From assembly GCA_030522415.1 (NCBI GenBank), contig CM060106.1:31848485-31912484 (forward strand): a stretch of 64,000 nt of DNA. Reading direction: 5' to 3'. This DNA comes from Channallabes apus. Its lineage: Eukaryota > Chordata > Actinopteri > Siluriformes > Clariidae. The notes under the pieces were generated by a model. The model ran no database searches. It was given only the letters and a program-made list of their open reading frames with translations, and had not been told where the DNA came from. Shown one piece after another: positions 1 to 12,229 of the stretch (its first letter is position 1; every line of letters begins with the position of its first letter). The position numbers and the translations under genes are program-made.

Positions 1-2176
1 CACTCCTCCTTTAGGTCTGACCCCGCTGTGAGTCAGTGTATATGTTCTAACACAAGTGCATATACACATATGGCTAAAGTGCTAATGCTTATTAACTACA
101 TGGATTAACAATAAAAGGAAAAAAATAAAAGACAAAAATAAGGGTTTTTTTTTTCCGTTTGGCCTATTTACAGTAAGAGACGCATATTTTCATCGAGTAA
201 TGAAAGTTTAAAGGCAATTCTGTGCTTGATATTTAAATATTTAAAATCTGGACGAAGTTGTGGAAGTAAAAGTTTATCATACAGTGGAAAACAACACTGA
301 ATATGATGCTAAAGAGATGAAAATCATATTTATGATGTTTATTAATAAAAGCTTACGTCCAAAACACAGTACTGGTGCTATAAATGAGGTTTTATGGCTA
401 AATAAAATATACACTTTCAATATATATGTTATACATATAGTACACAAAGTATGTGTCCCAAGAAGCCACTTCTGAAGTTTATGCAACATGGAAGTGACCA
501 ATCATTGTTCCCTAAAAATGTCTGCTAACTTCAGCCGATGATTTTATATGTGCCTCAAAAATGGCCATTTTTCAGTTTTATACTGTCTCACTTCAAACAA
601 CACTTTTTTCATAGTTCTTTATGCGTATTGATACAACATTTAGTGTAAGCTTCTAGAAGCCTATGACCTGTACACATTGTTGCTTTCATTGTTTTTTGGT
701 AAACGTTTAAAAAGCAAAATCTGTAGTGTCCGTAACCATGTCAAGTTCATGCTGCGATATCTTAACAATTTAGCATTTTAGAAAAATACACTTTTTCAGG
801 TTTGTCCTTTCATGTGAAATCTAAATTGAGTTTTATCTGAATGACAATTAAGATCACTGAGAGATTTGAATTAAAAAAAGTTACGGACACTACATAAAAG
901 AGCATGAAAGGATATTTAGTTAATGTGTTTTTTTAATCTGATGCATAAAATATAAATGTGCATGCATGTTTATAATGCTTTATGAAGCATTAGGAACTAT
1001 GAGAAATGGCGTTTATTATCCTATCTGAAAATTCACTTTTTAGACACTTTTTAGCTCAAATACTATGTTTTGGCTGTTAGCATCACAAGCTCTTAGGAAC
1101 GAATGGGTTTATCCAAAGCTTGATAATTCAAAAACAAGTCAACTATAAAAAATAACATCAATATATTAAGAATTTTAATAAAAATATTATTAGTGAGTGA
1201 AAGCATTGTTGTGACCTACCGAAGAGCTATCGATGAGGTTTTTACTCTCAACTCGTATAATATTGTGTATTTATTACTCATCTCTTTTTGTTGTTGTTTT
1301 GCTAATTATGATGTAATAAATTATTCCATTGCCTACTTCAAATCAATTCTCCACGAAGGGACGTGGTGTTTTATAAAAAATTATATATATATATATATAT
1401 ATATTAATATAATCCTCTCTGAGTATTCTAGGCTCCTTTGGGAATTGATTTCCTTTTATTTGGATTTCATTTCATTATTAGGAGCCGTTGTGCTGAACGC
1501 GGCTCGGAGGAAAAGCGGCCCTGCGGATCGGGGAATTGGGGAAGTGGTCTTGCACGCTGCTTAACTAGAAAACCAACACACAAATAACTCATAGGAATAC
1601 ACACAGGGGAGGGAGGGGGGAAGTAACGGTTGTATCAAAAGAAATCTCCAAAAGCCTCACTGGGGAATCAGCTCCCATACTAAACACTGAACTAGATCAT
1701 TAATTGCTGCACCAGAAGGAACTGTTAACAAGTGCTCTGAAATAGTCTGTGTGTTTTCACAGTATTTTTTCCCCCTTTTTTTTTCTTCTTTCTGTCCTGG
1801 TTAATGTGCAAATTTTTAAAAAGTATTTTCAATACTATATAATGGATAGATACGGTATAATCAAGCTTCTATATCAAAAAGAAGAATTTACTAACAATGT
1901 TTAAGAAAAGTGTATAAAAGGCATATAAATGTATATAAAAGTCCTCAACGGATTTTTCCTCTTTTTTTTTGTGTTTTCTTATTTTACTTATTTTGTCCCC
2001 CCCCCCCCTCCACCTTTCCCTGCTCCTCCCATCAGCTCTACTACTATTACAATCAAAAAAGCGTAACCAAGGCTCTCTATAGTGGACCTGAATACAACGC
2101 TGTGATTGGCTGAGAGTTACTCAGGCTCATGGGTAAAGGGCAGTATATTCATCATTTGATGAGCGTAGAATGTCAG

Positions 2177-2178
<2 letters not shown>
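1..2178. other. Non-coding, AT-rich
   Basis: I see no credible gene. Short open frames have no recognisable domains. The stretch holds a (TA)n run at 1382-1404, a G-rich stretch at 1606-1622 and a C-run at 1995-2006. It has no TACWGTA motif, unlike much of the rest of the window. Confidence 0.7.

Positions 2179-2244
<66 letters not shown>
2179..2244. repeat. (TG)n microsatellite, about 33 units
   Basis: A pure TG run, directly visible. The overlapping Cys/Val open frames are artefacts of it. Confidence 0.98.
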
Positions 2245-2245
<1 letters not shown>

Positions 2246-2586
2246 CCTGGGGATGCAGAGGTCATGAGCACTCGTCTTCAGCCCTACTTTCCTCTCTTGT
2301 CCGTTCCCAACAGAGCTCAGAGCTGCACATTCTACTGCTGACCTACAGTATCACTGCAGATACATGATGGGTGTCCACATGTCTGAAGGTGTGTATCCGC
2401 ATGTCTGAGTGGTGTTTTGTATGTGTTGGAACACAGTGAAGGACACAACCTTGCCCTCAAGCGAGGAATACAAGGCAAAGCATGAGAGGTGAAAAAAAAG
2501 AGGTCATGGATAGTGAAAGAGAAAATTCTAAACAAATACACCGAGATATAGAAGAAGAAATTTGCAAATGCTATCCTTCACGGTTG

Positions 2587-2587
2587 A

Positions 2588-2640
<53 letters not shown>
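2587..2640. repeat. Compound (TG)n(AG)n microsatellite
   Basis: A TG run passes directly into an AG run. A (TC)n(AC)n array of opposite sense lies 216 bp away at 2856-2923, so the two could pair. Confidence 0.97.
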
Positions 2641-2644
<4 letters not shown>

Positions 2645-2753
2645 TGTGCCCCTCAGTAGATAGCAGGTGCTCCTCAAGGTCTCCGGGCCAATTAAAACCC
2701 CAGCAGTCCACATATCCTCCCTTTCAATGGGCACAGGAGGATGATATGAAGAT

Positions 2754-2855
2754 GTAAACACAGATCAGAGAGTGTGAGAGGTGTGTGTGTGTGTGAGTGC
2801 ATATCTACTGGGGTCAGCATGAACTGCTTGTGTTGCTCTACTGTAACATGATCAG

Positions 2856-2897
<42 letters not shown>

Positions 2898-2958
2898 TCA
2901 CACACACACACACACTCACACACGCTCTCTCCTCTCACGCTCTCTGATCTGTGTTTAC
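2754..2958. repeat. 205-bp hairpin-forming element with 27-bp inverted arms
   Basis: The left arm at 2754-2780 starts GTAAACACAGATCAGAGAG. The right arm at 2932-2958 is its reverse complement with one mismatch in 27. Inside the arms, GT-rich DNA on the left and CA-rich DNA on the right can extend the pairing. The interior also has (TC)n(AC)n at 2856-2923. It may be a small MITE-like element or an inverted duplication. No target duplication was recognised. Confidence 0.85.
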
Positions 2959-4487
2959 CGCGCTCACGCTCCTCTTTATTAGTCTTAATACAGTTTTGTG
3001 TTAATTTCTAATTTACTCATTTTCATTTCATTAGCTGACTTTTTATGTTTTATTCAGCTTTAAATAAAAAGGAGCTTCATTCTAGTAAAGAAGTCAGATT
3101 TAAAAAAAAAACTTTAAACATTAAAAAATATAAACGTTCTTTATATAGATTTATCTTACTCGTTTATTATTATTATTATTATTATTATTATTTACATATT
3201 GTAATAAAATGTGGGTTTTTTTGGTTTTCATTTGTTACAATGTATATTTTTCTCTCTTTGTTGTTTTTTGGCCTCATTACACACCTGCAGATTCATGTAC
3301 ATGTTAAAATATGCATGATGTATTCACTTGATGGTAAGGTTACAGGGGTTAAGACTAGGTTAGGGACAGGGTTAGTGGTTGTACCTTTTTTTACAACGTG
3401 ATTATCAGGCGAATCCAAATTCCAATTTGTACAAATGTCTCATGCGGTGAGATTTCTGAGAACAGACTTAAAAATGTACAGGTAGTGTGATGGAAAACAT
3501 TTTATTCATTTTGAATTGACATTATTTCAGTACAGCGCCTAGCTACTAGTCTTGCAGTCGTTTTTGTTAACTGCAATATTACTCCACTACCATTACATGA
3601 AACTATTGTCATTAGATATAAATACAAATGTTCCAACGATATCGTTAATTCTCCTTCGCTTTCTCATTTCTCACGCTCCCTTTTCTCCTCCATTTCTCCT
3701 CTTCCTCCTTGCTTCCTGTCCGAGTCCTATTTGTCTGCTGTAAGTGAAATCACTCAATTCGGAGGAGAAGTCAGAGGAGAGGACTTTGGAAGAGGCGGAC
3801 GAGGAGAGGGCCACCTCCAAATAAGTTCCATTAATCACTGCACTCACTCTAATGTAACTAATATTTTACAATTAGAGGAGACAAGACGGAGCTCGCCGCC
3901 ATCTATCTCCCTTACACCACATGATCATCGATTCATAAGCCCCTGCCTGAAAGCAAACACACACACACTCTCTCGATTTAACACACACACACACACACAC
4001 ACAATAAGCGAGAGGAAGACTTCTGCGGATGGTCATGTGCATGCCTTCATAATGCATGTGGTTACACAAGATTCCGGCTCTTCACCAAGAGCTCTCCAGT
4101 GGTGATGGATGACCAGTCCTGTGTTGTGTGTGTGTGTAATACTGTGCAGGCTGATAAGATCGAATGCTGATTTCAAATGAAAAGAGATGAGAGAGCAATT
4201 CTATAGACCAAAAAAAATGTCTTCCTGGAAAGAAAGTGTACTGGGCCATGTCTGGCTCATGTTGTGTTGAAAATGTTTAACGTTATCGACTTTAATGCAC
4301 AAATGATGGCACGCAAATGAGTTTCAATTCGCTGCTTTCTTTATTCAGATTATTTATGTATATTTATATGGGTGTGAATAAGATTTTATAAAACTTAACA
4401 AACAAAAAAACAAAAAACATTTTTTGTTGTTGTTATCTTGTGTTATATATGTGTTAATGTTGTTTTAGGAACTAATAAATATTCTCG

Positions 4488-4489
<2 letters not shown>

Positions 4490-4528
<39 letters not shown>
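4490..4528. repeat. (TTA)13 microsatellite
   Basis: A pure trinucleotide run. A shorter (ATT)n sits at 3164-3193. Confidence 0.97.
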
Positions 4529-6609
4529 GTTTTTGATGAAGCCATTCTGTGAGAATAAGCCTAGACATTACTATACTTTAATTTTAACCTTCGAAAATTG
4601 TTAGTAATACAGATGTGTCGCTAATGTTGCGATGTAATCTCTGCCCTAACATGACGTCCAGATGTTGGTGCCATACAATCTCTTCATAAACCATCACGTT
4701 CTGCTGTTACTAAAAGTGTAAAGGGAAAACAAGGGCCTGGTTATGAAAAAAAAAAAAAGAAAGAAAATTCCACTCACAATAAGCTGGTCTCTCTCTCCCT
4801 CTGCTGGCGGAACACTAGTAATGCAAAAGCGTGTTCCTGGGATGCCGGCCGCTGAAAATGTGAGCAAAATGAACGCCAGCTGAACAAATGAGCGTGAAGA
4901 CAGGTTCAAGCGCAGGTCACCATCTGCCTGCCTACGAGTGCCGGCGTAGTGCAACCCAGCCGCGCAGTCATCTTAAACACATCAGTCGCCTGCGCACACC
5001 CGCACACACACAGCTGCACAATATGGCGTCAGCGCTAGAAAGGACGAGAACGAGGTGAGGTGAAAAATGGGCCGGGGCCGCCGAATGAAGAATAAAGACG
5101 GCGAGCGGTACAAAGAGACGAAATGCTGACGGGAATGTGTGAAACTGCATACACAGACGACTGAGATTCATACACTTCACCTGGCCAATGAGAACCATTA
5201 AAGGTTCAATGAGTACCAAATGCCTTTAGTGTCTCCTAAGCACTCGGTAACTGCTTCCACATGTGACTTCAACAGCGGAGATGCGCATACTGACACTCTC
5301 GTCGTCCATTCCTCACTGTCTGCTGTCGATAGATCCAATGCCCGTGTTATTTTTGTGAGTTTTTAACTCCATACTTGATGATGGTACAGTACATCACAGT
5401 TATGAGGAAAAAAATAAAATAATAAAAGACTAAGGTAGGGGGCCCAAAACATGACTTGAGAGTGAAGCGGTTACTTTTTTTGCAGGATGTGAGTTTTATT
5501 GAGACCAGACCCCTCTACATCTGGTCTAATGTAGTTCATCCGTTTAAAAATTAGTCAGGCATTGACCTCAGACGGCTTCCCTCGCGAGGGTCCCGATGTA
5601 GGGTTAACTCGAATATGGATCCCATCAGACTAAAGGAGATCGTGTTTCCTACCTCTGAGACCTCTGTAACTCAGAGCGGATGAAAAACGGTAAAACCGGG
5701 CCCTGCGTCAGGGAAATACTCCTACATGCTACACCGCTGCGTGTGTAGGGGATTGTTTCCTCGCATTACAGTATGAGAGCAGAAGGTTAGCGTACCCCGA
5801 GTTATTGACACAACAGCCTCCGTCACCTGTCCGAAACAGGATGAGTGTGCCTGTGAAACAGATGGAATGAGGTACTGCTGTACTGACGTAACTTTTTTAT
5901 CTAAATGACATCATAGAAACATTGGTCTTATGTGATCAATAATAGAAAATAAGTCGAAAAGGGTCAAAGGTCGAACACTGTAATCATCAGTTCATCAGAA
6001 AATTTAACAGTTACAACTTAATAGCAATGTTCAGAAAGAATCTCTCAAATATGATAAAGTTCAGTGGTACAGTACAGTACGTACATCGGCATATGAAAAC
6101 CCTGCCTCACGTATTTTCACCTTATTTGAACTGAAGTTTTGCAAGAAATTTGCATCAACATGCAAATCATACGAATGTTTACGATATAAATGAACGGCCG
6201 AGCCAAAGTGAACAACGAAGTTGCACATACTGTATGTCCAGGAGCTGTTCAAAACTTTTTGTGTTTTTTTTTTTTTTTTTTGCATTTTGTGCAAGATTTT
6301 GTGACGACATTCAGTACCATAATGGATCCCAAGAATGTTAGCAAAGGTGGAAGCAAGAAGAAAAGGGAGCTACTTTCAGTTTCATTTTTAAAGCAGCCGG
6401 TGCCAAGAGGAATCATAAAGTAAAGGTTAAGTGAGGTTTACTATCAATTTTTTTTAACTATTGCTTTATTTAGATGTCTTTTCTAGAGGTTTTGATTTGT
6501 TTGTATACAAAGATATACGCATTTACATTATTTCCAATGGAAAAATGTGTTTCACAATACGAATTTTCACCTTAAGGGCTATATGGATTAAATTTGTAAT
6601 TAATTTTAC

Positions 6610-6770
6610 ATATATTAAAAGTTCTTTTAGTTGAATAGCGGAATCTGATTGGTCAGAACTTAATAATTGATTGTATTTCCTATAATTATACTGTAAGTGC
6701 AATTGTGACACTTGTGCTGGCTGTAATTTAAAACATAGGTTTATATTAATGCACTATATTGTATAACGTA
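6610..6770. mobile_element. Dispersed repeat fragment, probable fish DNA-transposon relic
   Basis: The words GAATCTGATTGGTCAGAA and, 100 bp on, GGTTTATATTAATGCACT occur in the order I remember from an abundant teleost interspersed repeat. Recognition is from memory and the copy is diverged. Family and ends are not defined. Confidence 0.4.
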
Positions 6771-7349
6771 AATCTCATACATTTATTGATATAATATCAA
6801 CTTAAACAGGAATCTACAGTATATCATGACACTCCACATGTAGTGCATGTGTGTAAATATTCACTGGGTTTATTTTGTTTATTTCACATTTTCGGAAGTC
6901 TGAACTCTCACCATGTGACTGTTTAACACTGAGAAGTTAAAAAGTTATTTAGGGTTTTGCCTTCTTGGTAAGATATAAGGAAATGACAAGCTACAATTTC
7001 TTTTGTATGATTAACTTCAAGTGAAAGAAAAGCAAAGTCTGATTAGCAAAGATCTTAATATAGCTGCTCTAACAGAAGTGATAGCAGGAACTAACTTCCT
7101 TATAGAAGTCTACATATGTATATGCATTATGTATATAAACTACATAATTCTCTTTGGATCAGTCCATATTGTAAGAATGTAGAATATATCGCAAATCAAT
7201 ATTCTGAATAATACTTGTACAATGTTAACACATAGTATGCTTACAAATCTTGGGGAAATATGGACATAACGCATTTTTAGCTCAGGCTAAAATCCTTGTC
7301 TTTTATACAACAATGTGAAGAGGCATAAGGTGTACGCTTTGATTACAGC

Positions 7350-7935
7350 ACACAATACAGTATCCAGTTCACGTGTGAAAATGACTCCACATCCTCTTTC
7401 AGAATTTGAGTCCTGGAATATGGCTATGCCATCAGAAAAAGGTAAAAGTGTATGGATGTGATAATCTGGTCATCAAATGACTTCATTTTATTGCCACATA
7501 ATGTAGCTGAAGAAACCCCAGATCATAACATGGCTTCCAGTAGCGTATGCAGTGGGCACTATGCATGATGGCTGCATCACTTTTCTTCTTACCCTGATGC
7601 GCCATTGCTCTGGAATGGGGTAAATCTGGACTCGTCAGTCCACATGACCTTTTACGTCGCTCCAAAGTGCAATTTTTCTGATTAAACAAGTGGTTCTCTT
7701 CTAGACAGCTGTTTAGTCCCAATCCTGAGAGTTATCACATTGTTTACGTGGAAATGCTCTTACATTTACAATTAAACATAGTTCTGATTTTCATAATTTT
7801 TTCATTATGCAACTTTACTAAACTCTACATGATCTCTGATCATGATCACTTACGTATAATCTTTTTTTTTTTTTTTGGTTTTAATAATGCATCAGACAAT
7901 TATCTGCTAACATCCGCCTATTCAATGGATATTAG
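7350..7935 (-). mobile_element. Decayed Tc1/mariner-like transposon
   Basis: Translating the minus strand in shifting frames gives Tc1-transposase-like pieces: W-T-D-E-S-R-F near 7630, and V/M-I-W-G-F-F-S near 7500-7525, which correspond to the DE(S) and MIWGAFS catalytic-core motifs. The frame is broken by stops and indels. Flanking words such as GGAAATGCTCTTAC (7750) and TTTTAATAATGCATC (7880) also match fish Tc1 copies as I remember them. It is an inactive fossil with no intact inverted ends seen. Confidence 0.65.
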
Positions 7936-8038
7936 TATTAGTCTTAATCTGTTTAAAGTTGAAAACCATTTAAGTAATAAGCACTAAAGAGTGTACAGTA
8001 TTTGATTATAGTGTGAGAAGGGGATAAGAAACTTAGCC

Positions 8039-8070
8039 GAATAAATAAATAAATAAATAAATAAATACAT
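8039..8070. repeat. (AAAT)n microsatellite
   Basis: A tetranucleotide AAAT/AATA run. Short CA arrays follow near 8469-8491 and 8716-8761. Confidence 0.95.
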
Positions 8071-8984
8071 AAACAGATTTCTGTTTCAGTGTTATTTACA
8101 GTATATGGGGAGCTCATCCAGTTTTTTCTGCTATCAGGCCAGCTGGCCGACTATATTTCTTATTTGTAGTGTACTTCTCTAACAAATGTAGAGATTAGAA
8201 GACTCACACAGCAGTACAAAGAGTTTCTTACCAAATAAAGGCATTACGGTTATTATTTTGGGATGTCTGCCATCTAGCATAGATATAAATCCACAGCATT
8301 AACGACCAACATATAGTTTATTCCTCCCTTATGAATAGTATTACACCTGACAGCATTACTTCTCTGTGACATTTGAGTTAGAGATATCGAATTGCAAATA
8401 AATAAGTAAACAAACAGCAGTAATGGACTTTTCATGGAACGCTGAGTCACACACATCTCTCTTTCTCTCAACACACACACACACACACACACATATATGT
8501 TGACTACAGAATAACAGAGATGCATGTTTAGAAGCATGGTAGGAGGACAGGAGCGTGAGCACTGCAAATTTTCTCACAGTGGGAGAAGAGTCGTGCTGCC
8601 TGTCTGCCTTTCACTGGGCTAAGTATTAACACTAGACCAGAGCCTAGGGCACTAATGGTACAGTAATATGAGCTGTCATGGTGCGTGCTGCTTTTGTGCC
8701 TCCCACTGTGTAACACACACACACTGTACACACATAAACACACACATACAAACACAAACACGCAAAAAGTACACAACAGTTATCTTGGAAGTTGTTACAT
8801 GACACTATGTTTAGTTGTGCATGTTTATATTCATATATAATATGTTTCAATTCATTAGGGACATAAAGTATCCTATATTTCTTCCATGTTGATATTTGCT
8901 ATATCATACTGTACAAATGTCTCAAGCCAACATTCATTTTTTGAGATATTAAATAAAATGTAATTGTTCAGATTAAAGAAAAGG

Positions 8985-9230
8985 TTACCACTGGGGCCTC
9001 ACATCTCCAGGGTCGAAGGTTTGAGTCCCGCCTTCGGGTCTGTGTGTTGACTTTGCATGTTCTTACCGTGTTGGGTGGGTTTCCTTTTGGTGCTCCAGTT
9101 TCCGCACAGTCTAAAGACATGAAGATTAGGCTAATATGTGCCTGTGATGGACTAGTACCTCATCCATGGTGTATCTTGACTTGTGCACCGAATCTCTTGG
9201 GATAGAGTGGTATAGTGAGTGAGTGAATGA
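8985..9230 (+). mobile_element. tRNA-derived SINE, full-length-like, plus orientation
   Basis: A tRNA-like head holds a B-box-type word (GGTTTGAGTCCC near 9020). The body includes TTTGCATGTTCTTACCGTG, then GGGTGGGTTTCC, then the region equivalent to TCCAAAGACATGCAGG. It ends in a (GTGA)n tail at about 9211-9230. It is the same family as the minus-strand copy at 42131-42385. No target duplication was found. Confidence 0.7.
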
Positions 9231-9709
9231 GAATGTTTGCTATGACAGGCTGCAAAGCACCTACTGTAAACATACAAATAAGAAATTGGTTGTTCATGTA
9301 ACAACCTCAGCAGCAATCTCATTTCCCCTCTCATCCGTTCCAACTACTCAGTATTCAGCATCACCAGCTTCTTATCATTTACTGTACCGGCCTGATCATC
9401 CGTCATCACCTCCTACAGTATGTCTCACTGCTTCATGCCTCAAGTTGGATGTTTTTTATGCTTAAATGATTCATAAGTCCTTGTGGGGCTTCACTAAAAA
9501 AAAAACATTCTCATGAAACTGTCCAGGTACAGAGGTCTGGATTGAAAACGAGAGCCAAAAACGTGCCAAAAATGCAAGGAAGTCTAGCTCTTTGGAAGCA
9601 AAATATGAAGAAATGAGGACTGGCTCAAGACGACTGTACTGTATATATGCCCTTGAATTTGTCACCTGTGACCTCACATATATCAAAACATGATGCACAA
9701 CAGGTCATT

Positions 9710-11669
9710 GTATAATAGTTGGAATACATTTTATTTTTTTTTATAAGTACAGATCAGTAGTTACAAAACAAAGCATCTGCCATGAAGGTACAGCAAACAA
9801 AGAAAATTATACAGCTCACAAGACAGTTCAGAGGTGGAATGCTCAGTTCAGTAAGACCCAGATTGAAACACGCTGTGCTTTAGCTCTATATAGTACCACA
9901 CATAGGAGCCCAGATCTCCTACTAACAGTGTACATACATATGGATCTCTGATTGGTCAATATCTGTCTAATCCCACTGACCACTGAACCTGTCATTATAT
10001 ATATTTATATTTATATAGAGATAGATAGATCCAATCTTAAACACCATTTACTAGTTTCCTCCACTCGTTATACACTAGACATTTGTTTTTTGTTTTTTTT
10101 TCTCCAAAATGTATGGAGCAAAAACTAATCAAGATTTTTGCACTGATATTTATCTAAGAAATAAAGACACCATATCGAGATGTGAATGAACTGAACTGAA
10201 CGTGATCTCTTTTCTTCGCTGTGCCACTTTGATCATGTCTGTACACGGTTAGTCGGTTAGTTGTGGTAAAAATACATTTTGCTCAGAGCAATACGGAACT
10301 TGAGATGACCTTCACTAATGATATCAGTGTGCCTGAAGGGACCGAATAAGGTCAAAGGAGTTCACAAAGTGACGGAGAGAAAAATTTTCACAATGTCAAG
10401 GGACGCACAGACACACACACATACACACCTTCATTTTAGTTAAGTTAGCTGTGTACCGTATAGACTGGATTCTTAGATACTATCATAGTGAAAAATATGT
10501 GTAGGGGGAAAGGTCGATAGCCCCTCTATGCTTCAGAGAGACATGGGTTATATACTGTATGGACATACGCTTGCAGCAACATGAGAAGATTGTCAGTCTT
10601 TTTTTTTTTTTTCTTTGTCTTTTTTTTTTTGTAATGTTATCTTTACAATGTTGAAGGCAAAAAGTACAGTACTAGAAAAGAAAAAAGTCCAATCTAAGGC
10701 CTACAATCAAAAAAACAGATAGCTTTGTAGATGCAACAACGCATGACTGTATCTAAGGCTAGACAATATTTGTGTTTCTCGCTTGTATGCTTACTTTTTC
10801 TCCTTTTTTTTAAGATCGTTTTTAACAAGTAAATACATCAAACCATTTCAGTAGTCAGTAACACTTTGCAACACTGATTGGTGGCAGTATATTACAAATA
10901 GATTCTCGATGACCGAGATGAACGTCAACCTGGTTTTGTGTTCTCCATTTCAGAGTTCAAGATTCAGGTCATGTTCTCTCAATCCCTCTTTTTTTTCTTT
11001 TTCTTTTTTTTTTTAAAGTTCTGTGCCAACTAGTCCAGCTATCACCGCTGCTGGGTTTCGGGAATGTCTCTGAAGCTCGCACTGTTTTCCCAGAGAGCTG
11101 CTCTGAACACATGTCCTGGATACGCTCTGAAACACATCACGAAGGAAAAAACACAGCTAGAAGGTCCAAGGTCCAAGAAAAAAAAAACTCCACAGTCCTT
11201 CAATGTGTCGCTTTTTTTTTTTAAGTAGAGGACACTGTACATCCTTATAGGTTTTTTTCCTGCTTCAAGAAAGCACATGCTTGTTTCACACATCCTCACA
11301 CTGGCTGTTTGTATTAGAGGTTTTCAGAAAGAACTGCTGCACGTGTGCTTGGTCTCCAAACATACAGTCCAAAAAGCTTAGACGTAAGCGCCAGGTACGA
11401 TTCATACCCATGTAGCGTTGTTTCAGTAGGCAGTGAAAAATATGAAGAGGCCAAAAAAAAAAAAAGAGAGAGAAAAAGAGAAAGGTCTCTCAGTTGGAAC
11501 TGGAAATTCTGTCAGGGTGACATTTGGGTATGTGGAATGTGTGACTAAGCAAATAAAATAACTAGAAAAAAAAATGTACTGTATGTATGAATTAATGTAT
11601 ATCGGCTACACACGGCAGAATTGAACAGACAAAACACACAGGGACCAAAGTTTTACTTTATCCATCTTG
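9710..11669 (-). other. Candidate 3'UTR of the minus-strand terminal exon
   Basis: About 1.95 kb of mostly unique, AT-rich sequence lies between the candidate coding end and a minus-strand poly(A) signal. It has fewer dinucleotide arrays than its surroundings but many A/T runs (for example 10600-10632 and 10990-11015), as in vertebrate 3'UTRs. No coding frame is convincing. Transcript evidence is absent, so the call is structural only. Confidence 0.35.
9730..9735 (-). terminator. Minus-strand AATAAA poly(A) signal
   Basis: TTTATT on the plus strand gives AATAAA on the minus strand. It is followed within 20-45 nt by GT-rich sequence (CCTGTTGTGCATCATG), as expected for a cleavage and polyadenylation site. 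It lies about 2.2 kb after the candidate terminal exon acceptor. AATAAA is common by chance in AT-rich DNA. Confidence 0.35.
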
Positions 11670-11870
11670 CTAAACATCAACATCATTTTTCTTCACTTGG
11701 TCCTTCAGGAGAGCATCAGTTTGAGTTCTCTTTCCATAACTCGAAATTAGAGTCATAAACACACTTTGCCTGTCGCTGTCATGATCAGCATCTTCATCTC
11801 GGGCCTCCACCTCCTCCTCTTCGTCATCATCATCCTCGCCATCCTCCTCCTCTTTGCTCTTGCTCGTGAG
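11670..11870 (-). other. Acidic open frame continuing after the TAA
   Basis: Directly after the TAA, and in the same frame, 66 codons run to TAG (11672-11670). The peptide begins LTSKSKEEEDGEDDDDEEEE and ends in a mixed-composition tail, SSYGKRTQTDALLKDQ, then VKKNDVDV. The purine-rich first half is naturally stop-poor, so an open frame is weak evidence. The tail after it is not low-complexity. It could be a broken coding exon, a polymorphic or erroneous stop, or 3'UTR. Confidence 0.25.
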
Positions 11871-11980
11871 TTATTCTCTGATTAGTGGTGCATCCTGCAT
11901 CTCAGAGTCAGTTAGCTTAGGCTCGGAGGCAAGAGCGGGTCCAAACCTTCTGGAAGCTTCTTCATCCGCCCACAGATGAA
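11871..11980 (-). CDS. Candidate terminal coding exon, phase 1, possibly alternative znf536 C-terminus
   Basis: On the minus strand a good acceptor (pyrimidine-rich, CTCTCAACCATAG) ends at 11981. Read in phase 1, the only phase used by the znf536 junctions seen here, the exon encodes (G)VHLWADEEASRRFGP... and about 36 residues ending APLIRE, then TAA (11873-11871). The same frame stays open for 66 further codons beyond the stop. An alternative phase gives FICGRMKKLPEGLDPLLPPSLS and a stop. I do not recognise either peptide. It could be an alternative last exon of znf536 about 37 kb downstream of the large exon, the end of another gene, or chance. Phase agreement alone has a one-in-three chance. 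Confidence 0.35.
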
Positions 11981-12229
11981 CTATGGTTGAGAGAACAAAT
12001 GCAGATTAACACCAGCGGCCGCTCACTACAGACTTCACACACTGATACACTGATGCACACAAGATGACTGAGGATATTTACAACCAACAAGATTGAAGTA
12101 AAAAAAAAAAACTAAGCCATAGCAGCTGGAATTGTTTTGCTTTACTGACAATCAGACATTTTGGTAACACTTTCCTTGAGCACACTAACATTATGGGTCA
12201 CTAATAGCCATATTATAAGGGGTGATTTA

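Larger units (their letters stand above)
2959..7345. other. Non-coding stretch with small repeats
   Basis: Contains (ATT)n at 3164-3193, degenerate TTAGGG-like words at 3333-3382, short (AC)n at 3957-4002, (TTA)n at 4490-4528, a moderately CpG-rich unique stretch at 4840-5110, TACAGTACAGTA at 6068-6079 and a poly-T at 6264-6281. No gene was recognised. Confidence 0.65.

Noticed and set aside
1193..1564. 123-codon plus-strand open frame
   Set aside because: AT-rich, includes a translated (TA)n run, no recognisable domain and no splice-site support.
7483..7722. Functional transposase or host gene
   Set aside because: Tc1-like motifs are scattered over different frames with stops, so it is a fossil.
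9010..9035. tRNA gene
   Set aside because: The B-box-like word belongs to a SINE head. The anticodon arm and acceptor pairing are missing. The same applies to about 42340-42360.
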